Below, piece after piece: positions 47,701-59,800 of a stretch of DNA of 64,000 nucleotides; within the stretch, counting starts at the first letter, position 1; each line of letters starts with the position of its first letter. Location of the stretch: NCBI GenBank assembly GCA_003508835.1, contig PUFA01000564.1, positions 1-64,000 on the forward strand. The letters are read 5' to 3'. The stretch comes from Eonycteris spelaea (lineage: Eukaryota; Chordata; Mammalia; Chiroptera; Pteropodidae). The position numbers and the translations under genes are program-made. The notes under the pieces are model-generated. The model saw only the letters and a list, made by a program, of their open reading frames with translations. It did no database searches and was not told the DNA's origin.

Positions 47701-50700
47701 TGTGTGCTCCGTGTGAGCGGCTTGCCCTTTTCGTCGACGGGCAAAGGGTTCCTTTTGTTCAAAGTCCAGTCATTGTATTAGACGCGTGGTGGTGTGTGTT
47801 ACTTGGTGTGACGTTCCCGATTACGTTGAGGTTTTTTTATGTGGTTTGAAGTCTTTTATTCACGTTGTTCAGTGGCAGGAGAGCTTGGCAGGTGACGCGT
47901 CTGGGCCTGATCGCTGCCCCGCGGTCTGCCCCGCGACTCCCCCTCGTCGCAAGTCGCACCTTTGCTTTTCATCTTTGCTACTTTCTCTTGAATCTTTTAT
48001 TTTCTTTCTTCATTTCTTTTTTATTTAAATAATTTTTAAATTTTCTGTTTTTCTCCAGACTGCTGTTATGTTATTTGTTCTTGTATTCTTTTTAATTTAT
48101 TTTTTTCTGAAATGGTTTTCGAATTTTCCTGATTTCTGTTACCTGATACCTGAGTTTCTGGTGGATTTTTAAATGCCTTCTGTTTTTCTTTTCACCCTCT
48201 GGCTTCCCCCAAAAGTAGAGCGCTCTGCCTCCCACCTGGGGGGGCTGTCTCGCTGCTTAGGGGTGTCGCCCTGCCCTGGTTTTCCTGTCCTTGCCGTCTC
48301 TCTGGGTGCAGGCTAACCTCAGCACGTTCCAGTTGCCTATTTTTATGTGATGGAGCATTTCTGAGCTGTAGGGCATGGTCCAGGGTGGCTGTCTGCTGTC
48401 CCTCCTCCTCTGTCTTCACGTGGTGACCACTTCCTGAGGGTCGGTCTCTGGCTCAGCCCGCCTGCCTCTGCAGACCCTCCCCGTCCCTTGTCACAGTGCT
48501 CCTCTCCTGAGCGGCGTGCAGTGTGGACTCCTGGCCCACAGTCTCTGCTTGGCAGGAGGCCGGGGGCCAGGCTGCTGCAGCCCCTGGCCCTTGCACAAAG
48601 GGCCCCTTGGCCCTTTGCCCTCGTTGAGGTCTCCTGGGTCTGCTTGGGCCCTCTTGTCCTTCGGTGCGGCGATGCACCGTTCTTTGTACCTTCTCTCGCT
48701 CGGACGTATTGACGTGAGGTCTCGTGCTTTCGGTGGCCTTCCTTTTGAGGGCGCACTGCTCGGGGAGGTCAGGTAACTCCCCCTTGGGTACACGGTGAAC
48801 CAGAGGCTGCTCTTGGTTTCCGGCTGCAGACCTGGGTCCAGAGCCTGCTGCTGTCACCATGTGTCGTGCGCTCCGGGAGAGCCCTGCCCTGCCCTGATTA
48901 AATCACATTTCTTGCAAATTTGGCCCATTAAAAAAAGCTTAGGAAGAGAAGCGGTAGCTTCTTGCTCTGGCCTGGCCCTGTTCCCCAGAGGGTGCTGTCA
49001 CCTTTTGTGTTCGTCCAGTGTACCCCGTAACTCTGTTATGTCCCTAGGGTTCTGTGTCGTGCTCCCCCTTCTTGGGTGGTAGCTGCAGAGTCCGCTCAGG
49101 AGGGTTCATTGAGCTCATTTAACATCATTTCTTCCTCCCACCGCCTCCCAGTGTTTCTGTTATTTCTGCTCTGGACCTGACCCCACTGACCTCATAGCAC
49201 AAGTTCCTGCTCTCGGGGTCTCTTTCCCTTGGGCTTGGGCAGGTCGGTAGAGCGGAGCACAGATTACTGTGCCCCTCGCGAGACGCGCACATGCACACAC
49301 AGAGGTGTGTACATACAAACACTGGTGTGCACACACACACGTACATGCATACGCACAGGTACCCATACATACACAAACACAGGTGCACGGCGTACACGCA
49401 GACGCACACACAAGCGTGTGTACAAGTACACACATGCGCGTGCCTTGCTGTGCACGCTCAGTGCGGGCCGGGTGAAGCCGCCTGCAGTCTGTGTGTGAGC
49501 AGCAGCAGGTTTCCAAAACGCTGTCTTTCACGGGCCATTTCAGCCAGGTCCAAAGAGCCTGTTTCAGCAAAAATACTACTTTTTAAGAAAAATTTAAGAA
49601 AAAGTTTGCTCTTGATCTGCCCCCCAGGAATCAGGCCCAGAGCCCGCCATGCGCCCCATGATTCCTCCGGGGAGCTGGGCCCTGTGAGCTGCTCTCTTGG
49701 AAGGGGGGTGTCGGCCTGTGCTCTCGCAGCCTGCACCCCTCCTTGCCCAGAGCTGACTGGTGAGCTTGTTTCCTTAAAGCTCCGCAGCCCCCGCCCACAC
49801 TCCCGGTGGAGCCGGCCTGCCCCGGCTGTTGCCTCTGCTCCCGTCTGTCTGCAGAGGGCTGGGCCGTTTCTGTACCTCAGGAGGTTTAAGTCCTGTTCGT
49901 GAGCAAGTAGGTAGCATGAGGTGACTGTGTTATGGGTGCAGCCTGGACAGGGTGGCTGCCTGCTGGGCCAAGATGGGTCCCGGGAGGTCGCCTGGGGGCT
50001 GTGGCCGCGGGAGCCTCCCTCCCACTGGACCAAGGGCCTGCCCGGTAGGGTCTTTAGCAGAAAGCTGGACTCCCGCTTCCACGGGCGATGGAGAGCCACA
50101 GCCGGCCCACCGCAGTGTGCATGGTGAGCAGCGTCTCCGGCATCCGGTTCTCGTCCAGGTGGCAGCCCTGCGCATCACCTGTGCTCCCTCGGCCTCAGTT
50201 TCCACACAAGCCGGGGTGGTCCAGAACTGGACATGGTCCCTGCCCTGCGCTTGATGCACTTCACACGCGCCGATGCTCGTCGACGTCCGGCGAGCTTGCC
50301 AGCAGCCCTGGGGCGGAGCGAGAGCTCGGCTGTCACGTGCGCCACGTGTTCCCCTCCCTTTCGTGTGCTGGAGAATTCCCCAGTCTCACTGACTGTCAGT
50401 GTGTGAAGGCCGGCGACTTGCAGAAGTAAAATTGGAAGCCTGCAGTAGGTAGATGTTTATACTTTGAAAATCATCTGTGGCACTGAAAGTCAACTTTTGG
50501 AGTAAACTGGTAGCTAGTAACGATTCGTTGTGGAAACGTTCAGTAGGTATATGAGCGCTTCTCCTTCCAGGACTGGGGCAGAAAGGTGAATTCTAAACGT
50601 CACCAAAGGCCCCTCCATTCTGGGCAGCCTTTAGGGACTAGCCTGAGCTGGCTAGGGGCTGAGGCCCGGGGGCTGGGGCCGGGGCTGGGGGCTGGGGTCG

Positions 50701-50842
50701 GGGGCTGGGGGCTGGGGGCTGGGGCTGGGGCTGGGGGCTGGGGGCTGGGGGCTGGGGCTGGGGCTGGGGGCTGGCCTTTGGCCTCCGTTGCTGCTGGGCT
50801 CTGCCCTGCGGCTCCTAAAGCAGTGATCCCACCTTCACTTGC

Positions 50843-50888
<46 letters not shown>

Positions 50889-53800
50889 TCGCTTTAAGTA
50901 AAAAATGCATATGAGCTCTTTTTTTTTTTTAGGCAAAAGCAAAGAAGCAGAAATAAGAGAATAAACAAGGAGCTGGCAAACATTAGGTCAAATTCAAAGG
51001 TAAGCGTGTCACCTTTATTATGAAATGTTCTGTTGTGAATTTAATATAGTTGGGACTTGATCTTTTGCTATCATGTTTTCTACTTCAAACCAAAGTTAAG
51101 TTCTTAGTTCAGTTACTGTCACAGCTCTGTTGGAAAAAGGTGTTTAAGGTCAAACCGTTGGTAATTCTTGAGTCATTTGACAGTTTGTACAGGATTGATC
51201 AGGTAGTTGGGCCCTTTCCAGCACTGGTGTCTGCTCAGAGCTGGAGGGACATTGGCCTAGAGGAGCGACCTCCATTCGTGGACTTGGCCCTGGCTCAGGA
51301 CAGCACTGCTCAGCCCAGTGAGCACTGCAAGACCACCAGCCTGTCTAGCATCACTTCGGCGTTCTGCTCTAAGGAACGCTTCACACTCCTCGGGGGCCGC
51401 GCCGCGCGCCCTTTCCAGGTGGCGTGTCAGGCTCTGCCAGCGACACGCGTTAAGTATGCCTCGCCATGGTCTCCAGCGGGTTGAGCTATGCTGTGGCCAG
51501 GACGGAGAGGGTGGCCTCTGGTCCTTCCGTGTGCGGTTTTTGTTTGGGGTGGCACGTGATTTGTCCTAAAGCTGATGTGAAACAGAAGATTATGCGGAGC
51601 CTGGCCACCTGACTCAGGTAATAAACTCCGTGGAGTCACATGCTGGCTCCAGGAGCCTGGGGGGATTCTGGCAGGTGGCGGTGCCGCCCCAGGGGCTGAG
51701 CCTGGCCCAGCAGCACCCGCCCAGGGCTGTCCTGGGAGGGCACAGCTCCTGCCGTAGGCACTTGGGTTCTGATGTGCACTGCCCGGGCTCAGGCTCGCAG
51801 CGTGTGCTGCGTGTCGGGCTGCCACCGCCGCCCTGCCGGGGATCGGCTCCTACGTGGCCTCCCGTCCGGTTCCCTCCGATGGAGCTCTCGGCTGCCCCTT
51901 TTCCAGGTGACAAGGCTCTTGACGGCTACAGTAAAAAGAAGTACGTCTGCAAGCTGCTCTTCATCTTCCTCCTTGGCCACGACATTGACTTTGGGCACAT
52001 GGAGGCTGTGAACCTGCTGAGCTCCAACAGATACACAGAGAAGCAGATTGTGAGTGTCTCTGTGGGCGGGGGCTGGGGCGACGTGGCAACGAAGGGCGCC
52101 CCAGGAGCTGACCCCTGCTGACCAACGCGGGCCTGCCGAGGAAAGGGCTGTTCCCCGAGAGCGTCTTCTGACCAGATGGCCACCTCTCTCCAGCTCCCAC
52201 ACAGGCTGCGAGGTTCCTGTGGGCTCAGGCGGTGGTCCCCGGGAGGCCCGCCCCAGAGGGAAGGGAGGGCATCGTCTTGCCCACAGCAGCCTGCTGCTGC
52301 TCTTCACAGCCAGTCTGCCTGGGGCCCTGGCACGACCCCCTCTTTCTGCCCCGCATACCACAGCCGCCTGGTTTCAGAGCCAGAGCCCCTCCTAGACGGC
52401 CTCCTGCCTGGGCGCCTGCAGCTCCCCCCCAGCTTTGGGGTCCTAGCCCCACACCTCTCGGGGTGGCTCTGTCTCTCCATGTTTGCTACAGTGTTGCACA
52501 GTAGCACTCCCCTCTATTGTCCAAAAAACTTAACTTACAGAAAGTAAAAAAACCCTGGGTGCCAGGAATTTTGTTAAGTATTGGTATTTACGCAACAAGA
52601 GTTTGTCCAGTGTTTGCCATGGACCAAGCAGAGTGTTGGAGGGACTCCTGGGGACACAGTGGCCAAAAGCAGACGTGGGCCCTGCCCCTTTCTAGTGGGA
52701 AGATAGCATCAGGCAGCCCTGTGAGCAACCAGTCACAGCGGCGGCCAGTGCCCAGTGGTAAAGGCGTGCGGAGCCCCGGGACCCTGAGGAGAAGTGTGGC
52801 CAGTGGGGAGCGTGTCCTTGGGAGGCTGAAGGATGACAACTGGGGCCGAGGGTGGACAGAGCAGGTCGTACCTGGCCGAGGCAGGTGCCCTGGAACACAG
52901 AGCTGCAGGGCAGGCGGCGCCTGGAGGGCGGGCCTTTCTGCTGAGGCCCGTGGGCACCTGGCAGCACTTTCACCTGTGAGGCCACTGATCAGACAAGCTT
53001 TGAGAACTCACTGTGCCCTGCATGGGGCGGGCATGGACTGTGGTGGTGACTCGGGGCTGGACTTTGGCCTGGGTAGTGAGAGGAAGCTGGGGGCACAGAG
53101 ACAGATTCGGGGGGGGGGGGGGAGCCAGCCACCAGCTGGTGGAAATGGCCGTGGTTTCAGTTACGGCCAAGGCAGGCCCCTTCCCCTCTTACTTACGGCA
53201 GTGGCGAGTCAGGGTCACTCAGACATGTCACGATGGATGAGGACCAGAGTATCTAGTTCCCTGGGGACCTCTGACCAAGTGCCTTTTAGGTTCATCCCAC
53301 AGAACCTTCTCATGGCAGAAGCGGAAGCTGAGCTCTGCTTCTGTAGCGGCTGGCATTTTCACCGCCGTACAGCTGGGTCTGCCGCGGCCCGGAGGCTTGC
53401 TGGGAGCTGGGCGTGTCTGTGCAGGTGTCTGCCAGGTGCCTGGGGCCCACGCGGACCTAGGTTGTCACGCGCTTGTGCCCTCTCGCCTTTCTGGACCCAG
53501 GGCTACCTGTTCATCTCGGTGCTGGTGAACTCCAACAGCGAGCTGATCCGCCTCATCAACAACGCCATCAAGAATGACCTGGCCAGCCGCAACCCCACCT
53601 TCATGGGCCTGGCCCTGCACTGCATCGCCAACGTGGGCAGCCGCGAGATGGCCGAGGCGTTCGCCGGGGAGATCCCCAAAATCCTCGTGGCTGGGTACGT
53701 GTCTTCTGACATGTTGACAGATGAATCTCACGTTGAATGAATCAAATACATAGCTTCTTAAGGAACTTGGAACGAGTCCGTCTCCCCACATTACACAGAG

Positions 53801-56800
53801 GGCAATGCAGGTCGGACATCAGGTGAAGCCCACTGAGGCCTCCCTCCCCCCAGTGCCACTGAGACTTTTAAGTAGATTAAAAGAGAGCACTGAACCCCGC
53901 TGATCCCAACCAAATCAAGAAGGGGCTTCAGCCTCACACAGGGCCACGGAAGAGGGGACACAGCCATCCTGTGATGTGGCACAGCGTCTCTTCTTGTCCC
54001 TTCCTGAGGAAAAAGGTCATGCGCCCAAATCCTGGGATTTCTCAGCAACCCACCCGGCCCCCTTGAATTTGGAGAGGGGCCACACGGGGCCGAGCAGGCG
54101 GCTCTGGAAGGCTTGAGGCCAGTGCTAGGCCATCCTGGGCTCCCCGTGTGGCAGAGGCAGGGCCCTGCTCATGTCCCGGGACAGTGCTGAACTGGGGAAT
54201 GAACCGGAGCCCACACCTGGGCGACATGTCTGGCTGGCGGGGGCCGTGGTCCAGGGCACTTCTTTGGGACAGCTGGCAGCAAGCAGAGCGCGTCCGCAGC
54301 TCCCGGCACCTCTGGCCACAGGATGGGAGACAGCCCTCGGCAGGCGCAGTGGAGGGGGCGGGGGGTGTCAGGAAGTGCTCACGCTGCAGCCGAGCGGGCG
54401 GGTCTAGACCCAGGTGTCCCAAAGGGCCGCGTTCCCGAGGAACCTCGGGTGAACTCTCAGCACGTTTGGTTGTCATGGCAGGGCCGCTCTGCCAGCCCCT
54501 CCTGGGTGGAAGCTGGGATGCTGCTGCAGGCCACGTGGCCGAGGACCACCCGCCTGCAAGTCAGCCTGTCCCAGGGAGGCTCCCTGGGCTAGACTGGGCA
54601 CAGGAGCGCAGTAGCCGGGTGGCCGTGCAGGCCCTGGAGGAGTGTCACGGGAGTGTCCCAGCAGAGACTGGGGAGCTGGCCTGGGAGGGGACACCCTGCT
54701 AGAATGAGCGTTCCGGGATGCAGGAGCTCAGAGATGGTGGTCCAGCAGTGGCCTGGGCAGGAGCAGGGGTTTGTGGAGCCAAGGGAGCAGGCGGAGGGCC
54801 AGGACGACACCGCACACCCACAGGGCACATGGACAGGGGCAGGGCACTGAGGTGGGTGGGCTGGAGATGCCGCTTGCCCCTGAGGGGGCCTGGGACTGAA
54901 GGTCAGGAAGCATTTGGGGCAGCCGCACGCTGCCCTTGCCCTCCTCACCCGTTAGGGCTGCCCAGGTCTGGGGACACCTCCCTTCTTTCACCCTGGCCAC
55001 CGGCCCTGTCCCGTCCATCTCCCCCTCCCTCACAAAGCCCACCCTGGGGTAGGAGTCTTTCGTCTGCTGTGGCCACCACGACTTTATTCCTGTGTTTGGA
55101 ACAATGACTGGTTCACAGCAAGTGCCCGATACATACCTGCTGGGTGAGTGACACGTGAGCACACAGAGGTGGTCCTGGGAAGGGTTCAGAGGGTCCTTCA
55201 GGGACGTCTCCCTAAACGAGGGCGAGCGCCCACGCAGGCCGAGGGACATGGCTGCATGGAGGTGCTTCCCACACGCGTGTGGCCGGGAGGGATGGGCAGC
55301 GAGGGGCCCGCCAAGGCACCCGCTGTGAGTCCCGGTTGCAGGCAGGTGCTCCCCACACCGAGGCTCCGGGAGTGTGGTAGCCAGGAGCCCTACTTGAAAA
55401 AGATGGCCAACCCTGGAAGTCCAGCTGCTGTGACCGGGAAACAGCGGGCCGGCGGGCAGGCATCGGGAGAGAGTCTGTGACTTGCGGCAGAACTGAAGCG
55501 CGCGCGGCGCCCTCGGTCCCTGCTGGCTGCTAGAGGCCGCACTGCCCCCTCCTCTGCGGGTCAGGCTTCACAGTTGCAAACCTGAAAACGAACTGCTACT
55601 GTAGGCCAGAGGTGCATGTCACAGGTCTGCTGGGTGACGCGGATGGGCCCCCAGGGCGGCCGCAGCGCACGGCCTCAGCACACACGCAGGGGAGGAACTG
55701 GCCAGAGCGGTGGTACGCTGCCCCCTGCTCCTGGTGAGGATGGCAGGGGCCAGAGAGTGGTGCAGGTGTCTGCGTTCAGGGGTCTTTCACCAGAGTAACT
55801 TTTCTTCGGACTAGAGCAGGGGTGGTTCGGTTTAGACTCAGTTCAGAATTAAAAGGCCAAAAGGGAGGTAGGTGGTAAAGACAGCCCCCAAAACCCCTTC
55901 CTCTCCAGACTGAACCGGGGCCCCCGCTGCCTTGCCACGCCAGCCAGCTCTGTTTGAGATGGGCGCCCACAGCCCACGCTGGGCGCTCGTTCATGGCAGC
56001 CTGTCGCAGAAGTTGCTGGGGTGTGGGAGGAGGGGTAAATGGCATTGGGGGTATTCTGTGCCCTTAGTGATATCACATCCAGGGCGGAAACCCCTCCCCA
56101 ACGTTCCCAGGGTGTCTGCAGCGGCCCCTGCCCAGCCTCGTGGTGCCCCGGGATTCCAGGGTACTCGGCTGCCAGCCTAGTCAGCCTCCCGGAGAGCGGA
56201 CGCCTGGGAGCCGGGCCTGCTCTTGCACGGAGCGGGCAGGAGGGGGCGGGAGTGTGGGGTCGGGGAGGCGCCGACCCTGGCATTGGAGGCAGGGGAGGAA
56301 GTCTAGTGGACGGAGAACGCTGGGATGCGAACGGGCGGAAGGAGGGGGTGGCCCTGCACGGCCCTTCCCTGCGCTCGTGTCCGATGTGATGTCCCGGAGG
56401 TGGCTCTTCCGAGCAGCCCAGAGTCCATCGCTGCGATGCGGTCCAGGACGCGGTCCACACGGAGGCCCCTCGCAGGAGGCGGAGGCGTGCGCACGGCGTG
56501 TGCTCCTGCCTCCGCGGGGCTCCGGGCCTGCGGGGCTTGCGGGCGCCGAGGGTCCCGGTCGTGTGGTTGAGCGGCCGCTGGCGTCTGTCTTCCAGCGACA
56601 CCATGGACAGCGTGAAGCAGAGCGCCGCGCTGTGCCTGCTGCGTCTGTACCGGGCGTCCCCCGACCTCGTGCCCATGGGCGACTGGACGTCCCGGGTGGT
56701 GCATCTGCTCAACGACCAGCACCTGGTAAGCGCCTCTGCGCAGGGCCCGCCCTTGCCCTGCCGAGGGCCTTCGTAGGGGGAGCCGTCGTGACAGGCCCCA

Positions 56801-59800
56801 CGTGGCTTCCCTCTGCCCTTGCCCTGCCGAGGGGCCTTCGTGGGGGGAGCCGTCGTGACAGCTGCCCCACGTGGCTTCCCACGGTGCCCGGGACGCGCAC
56901 AGCTCAGCTGCGGAGCCTGCGAGCGCCTGGGTCCTGGCCGAGGGCGAGTCAGACTTGGTCTCTGGTCAGAGTAACGAGGCGTCGGAGGACCTCCCGCAGG
57001 CCGGGCTGCGCAGACAAGACGGGTCCGCAGCCCTGGAAGCACGCTGTCCAGCAGGGGCGCCCACGTGGCATGCTTGGCCACGCCTCGCTCAGGGCTGGGA
57101 CGGGGCGTCCTGTGGTCCCTCCTAAACTCCAGCACGCAGGCTTCCTGATCGGCGTGGCCACCACAGGGACTGTCCTCCCTGTGTCGTGGACGGGGGGAGG
57201 GGTCGGTGTCCACACTGGAGGGGCACACAGGGCTGTGACACTGGGAGGCGCGGCCAAGAAGGAGCAGGTCGTGGACAGCGTGGCTTTGCCCTCCCTGAGT
57301 TCTGTCACGTAAATGAATCGAGCCTCGACACAGAAAGATTTTCCTGTGGGGTGGAGGCTATGAGCACGTTGGCCGGTTACTACATTTTTTTCTAGAAGAG
57401 AAATCCACTTTGAAAACTGAATTAAAAATAAGCAGTCGTTAAACGCAGATTCAGAGGTGCGAGCCCGGGTGGGCACGCGGGCTGTGGCGTGGCAGCCCGG
57501 TGGGGTGTCCCGTGCTCACTGGGGAGGTTTGCGTCTGCACAGAACGGCCTGCCCTTGGGGGAGCTGGGCGTCTGCAGGCGGGCAGGAGGGCTGGGAATGC
57601 TTTCACGTGCCAGTCACAGCTCGCAGCTCGGTAGCATGGTCTGCCCCGGGCCAGACCCTGCCTGCGGGATTGGGACGCCATGCTGGATGCCTGGGGCTTC
57701 GGGTCCACATCTCCCATCTGAGTGACCCCGAGGCAGTGGGATGTTCCAGTTTTGCAGACCAGGAGACTGAGGCTCCGGCAGTTTAAGTAGCTGCATGCAG
57801 ATCCAGGCTCGAACCAGAACTTGACGGAGGTGCAGAGCCCGGTGCCAGTGGATGAGCTCAGGGAGGGGCCGGGCGGGCGACGTTGGATCTCTGGACTCGG
57901 CGCTCTCTCTAGATGCCGCCGCGCAGGGGCGCGGGTGCCTCGTGCGGGTCCTCACTGCCGCCTGGTCGTGCGGATGCCAGGCCCTCACTGTGCGCTCCAC
58001 GCCCAGGGCCTGGCCTCCCCCTCACACTGCCCCTTCTACGGAGACTCTGTGGGGCCAGTGAGAAACAGCGCTGTGTGGCGATGAACCCCAGCCAGCTGTG
58101 TGGGTGGGTGGCTTGTTCAGCCCCGTAGACCTGGCCCCGGGTGCAGGGTCGCCACAGTGAGCAGCACTGTGCCCTGGCGGGGTCAGCATGGCGCGGTACA
58201 CGTCTGTGCAAGCTTTGTTGGCACTGACTTTGCCCACTGAGAGACAGGCAGGAGGCCAGTAGGGGCCTTTTCTAGGGCTCTCACCCCAGCAGGAGGTTGA
58301 GGACCAGCATGGCGGTGAGGTCTTCCGAAGAGGTCGCGACCTACAGAAGTGTCATGGGCCCATCGGAGTGGGCTCGAGATGGCCCAAGGGCTGCCTATTC
58401 GTTGCTCTTAGTTTAAAGTCGTATTTGGAAAATGGGTTTAAAATGACAGGCCAGTCAGGTTACGTTGACTGGAATCGAAATGCGTGTTGTCGCCTGTCAC
58501 TTCCTTTTAGGGTGTGGTGACTGCTGCCACCAGCCTCATCACCACCTTAGCGCAGAAAACCCGGAAGAGTTTAAAACGTCCGTCTCTCTGGCCGTGTCCA
58601 GGTTAAGCAGGGTAAGTGTTGACGGGGAATGGAGCCTGGTGCCTGTTGGTCTCGGTTATTTTATGTAACGAATGTCCTGGTTCACCTTTGGGATGCCAAG
58701 GATTAGCCAGTTCGTAAAGTCACAGTGACGTTCGGTTAGTGGTGGTTGGCCCTTCTTCCATCTGTGTTGTCAGCTGAGAAATGTCTTGATTGCGTGGGAG
58801 GGTGCGCCGGGCAGAGCCGCCTGGCGCTCGGCTCTCACCCAGCGGGCGGGGCATGTGGTGCCCGGTGCAGCCGCCCGGGGCCCTCCTCGTGGCAGGGGCC
58901 CTTGTCCCCAGCAGAGTGGCCTTGCTGCCCTGGCTCTCCCCTCTCCCCAGAGCGAGCCCCCTGCACTGTCACTGGCCCCGCGGTGCTGCGGTTTTCTGCA
59001 GCACGCCCATCTGGCATGTGTTCTGAGTGCGACGTGGGTGCTCACGTCGGCAGTTGCCCTGTTGGTTCTGTGTGTTCTTCACCCCGTTTTGGTGCCGCGT
59101 GGCATCTGTGAGAATGCACCGTGACTGCCCCCCTGAGCAAGCTCCCTCGTGACTGAACACGTCACACCTGGAGGCTTCGTGGGGCGACGCTGCTCCGGGT
59201 CCCTGACGTGGGGGCTGGGGAGGCAGCGGGCTGTGCGAGTGGGATTTAGTGTCTCGGGACAGTCACGTGTTTAGGGGGTGGAGGAGTGTCTGCCCTGCCA
59301 GGGGCCGTATTTGGACCGAGCAGAGGTCTTCCTTTCATGTCTCACTCGCTTGCCGGCCCCCAGAGGGAAGCCTGAGTCCCATGGGTGCTGTGAACCCTGC
59401 ACCGAGTCAGCAGTGTTGCAGGTCCCGCAGAGCGGGCCGCTGTCACACCGCAGCACGTGGGCCGTCTCAGGTGACACCAGGCAGCTCTGAGTGGGAGCCT
59501 GGCACCTGGACGAGAAGCAGGCTTGTGGTCAGTGCGTGACCCGCAGCAGCGGGACCGGCGTGGCTCTGTGCAGGGCACTCTTAGGGACACCTGCAGCAAG
59601 CATCTCATTGCCTGTGCTCCTTTACAGATTGTGACGTCGGCGTCCACAGACCTGCAGGATTACACTTACTATTTTGTCCCAGCCCCCTGGCTGTCAGTCA
59701 AACTGCTGAGGCTGCTCCAGTGCTACCCGCCCCCAGGTAACGGCCGTGCCACTCAGACCCCTGGGAGAGGGCGGCCTCCGCCTCGTAGGGTTCCAGCCTC

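Larger units (their letters stand above)
32766..50932 (+). other. AP2A2: AP2A2 intron 1 (18.2 kb)
   Basis: The intron starts inside the CpG island with a 56-bp minisatellite. It holds MIR, L1M and DNA-transposon fragments (34.8-36.2 kb), a long decayed L1 (40.5-44.5 kb), a T-rich stretch (47990-48120), a degenerate CA-rich tract (49.3 kb), and a G-rich VNTR plus TG microsatellite just before exon 2. No other gene is supported in it. Confidence 0.75.
52050..53500 (+). other. AP2A2: AP2A2 intron 3
   Basis: The intron contains an L2-like antisense fragment (52575-52720) and a 14-nt poly-G run. A 407-residue open frame runs from the intron into exon 4 without a stop, but only the exon 4 part is conserved. 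Confidence 0.65.
53695..56595 (+). other. AP2A2: AP2A2 intron 4
   Basis: This 2.9-kb intron contains an L2-like tail at about 55080-55155 and a CTCF-like reverse-strand motif at 55718-55731. No other element is recognised. Confidence 0.6.
56726..58510 (+). other. AP2A2: AP2A2 intron 5
   Basis: The intron contains a 66-bp tandem duplication directly after the donor (56749-56880) and an antisense MIR at 57738-57835. The rest is GC-rich and unremarkable. Confidence 0.65.

Noticed and set aside
49229..49902. Overlapping open frames with Cys/Thr/His-rich repeats on both strands
   Set aside because: They are translations of the degenerate CA microsatellite and cannot be taken as a repeat-containing protein.
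52517..53740. 407-residue plus-strand open frame ending in AP2A2 exon 4
   Set aside because: Only the last part, after the CAG acceptor at 53500, matches alpha-adaptin. The rest is intron 3, including L2-like repeat and poly-G sequence.
55500..55545. Additional CTCF-like site (AGGGGGCAGT on the minus strand)
   Set aside because: The upstream half of the core does not match, so it is too weak to list as a site.
55849..57228. 459-residue minus-strand open frame opposite AP2A2 exon 5
   Set aside because: It is antisense to a real exon and to the 66-bp duplication, low in complexity and without recognisable motifs. No independent promoter or conserved start is seen.
4599..58611. Interpretation of TSPAN4, CHID1 and AP2A2 as pseudogenes
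   Set aside because: All introns, splice sites and most exon lengths are preserved, substitutions are conservative, and the defects are one-base changes mostly in homopolymers spread over three adjacent genes. Sequence error is far more economical.
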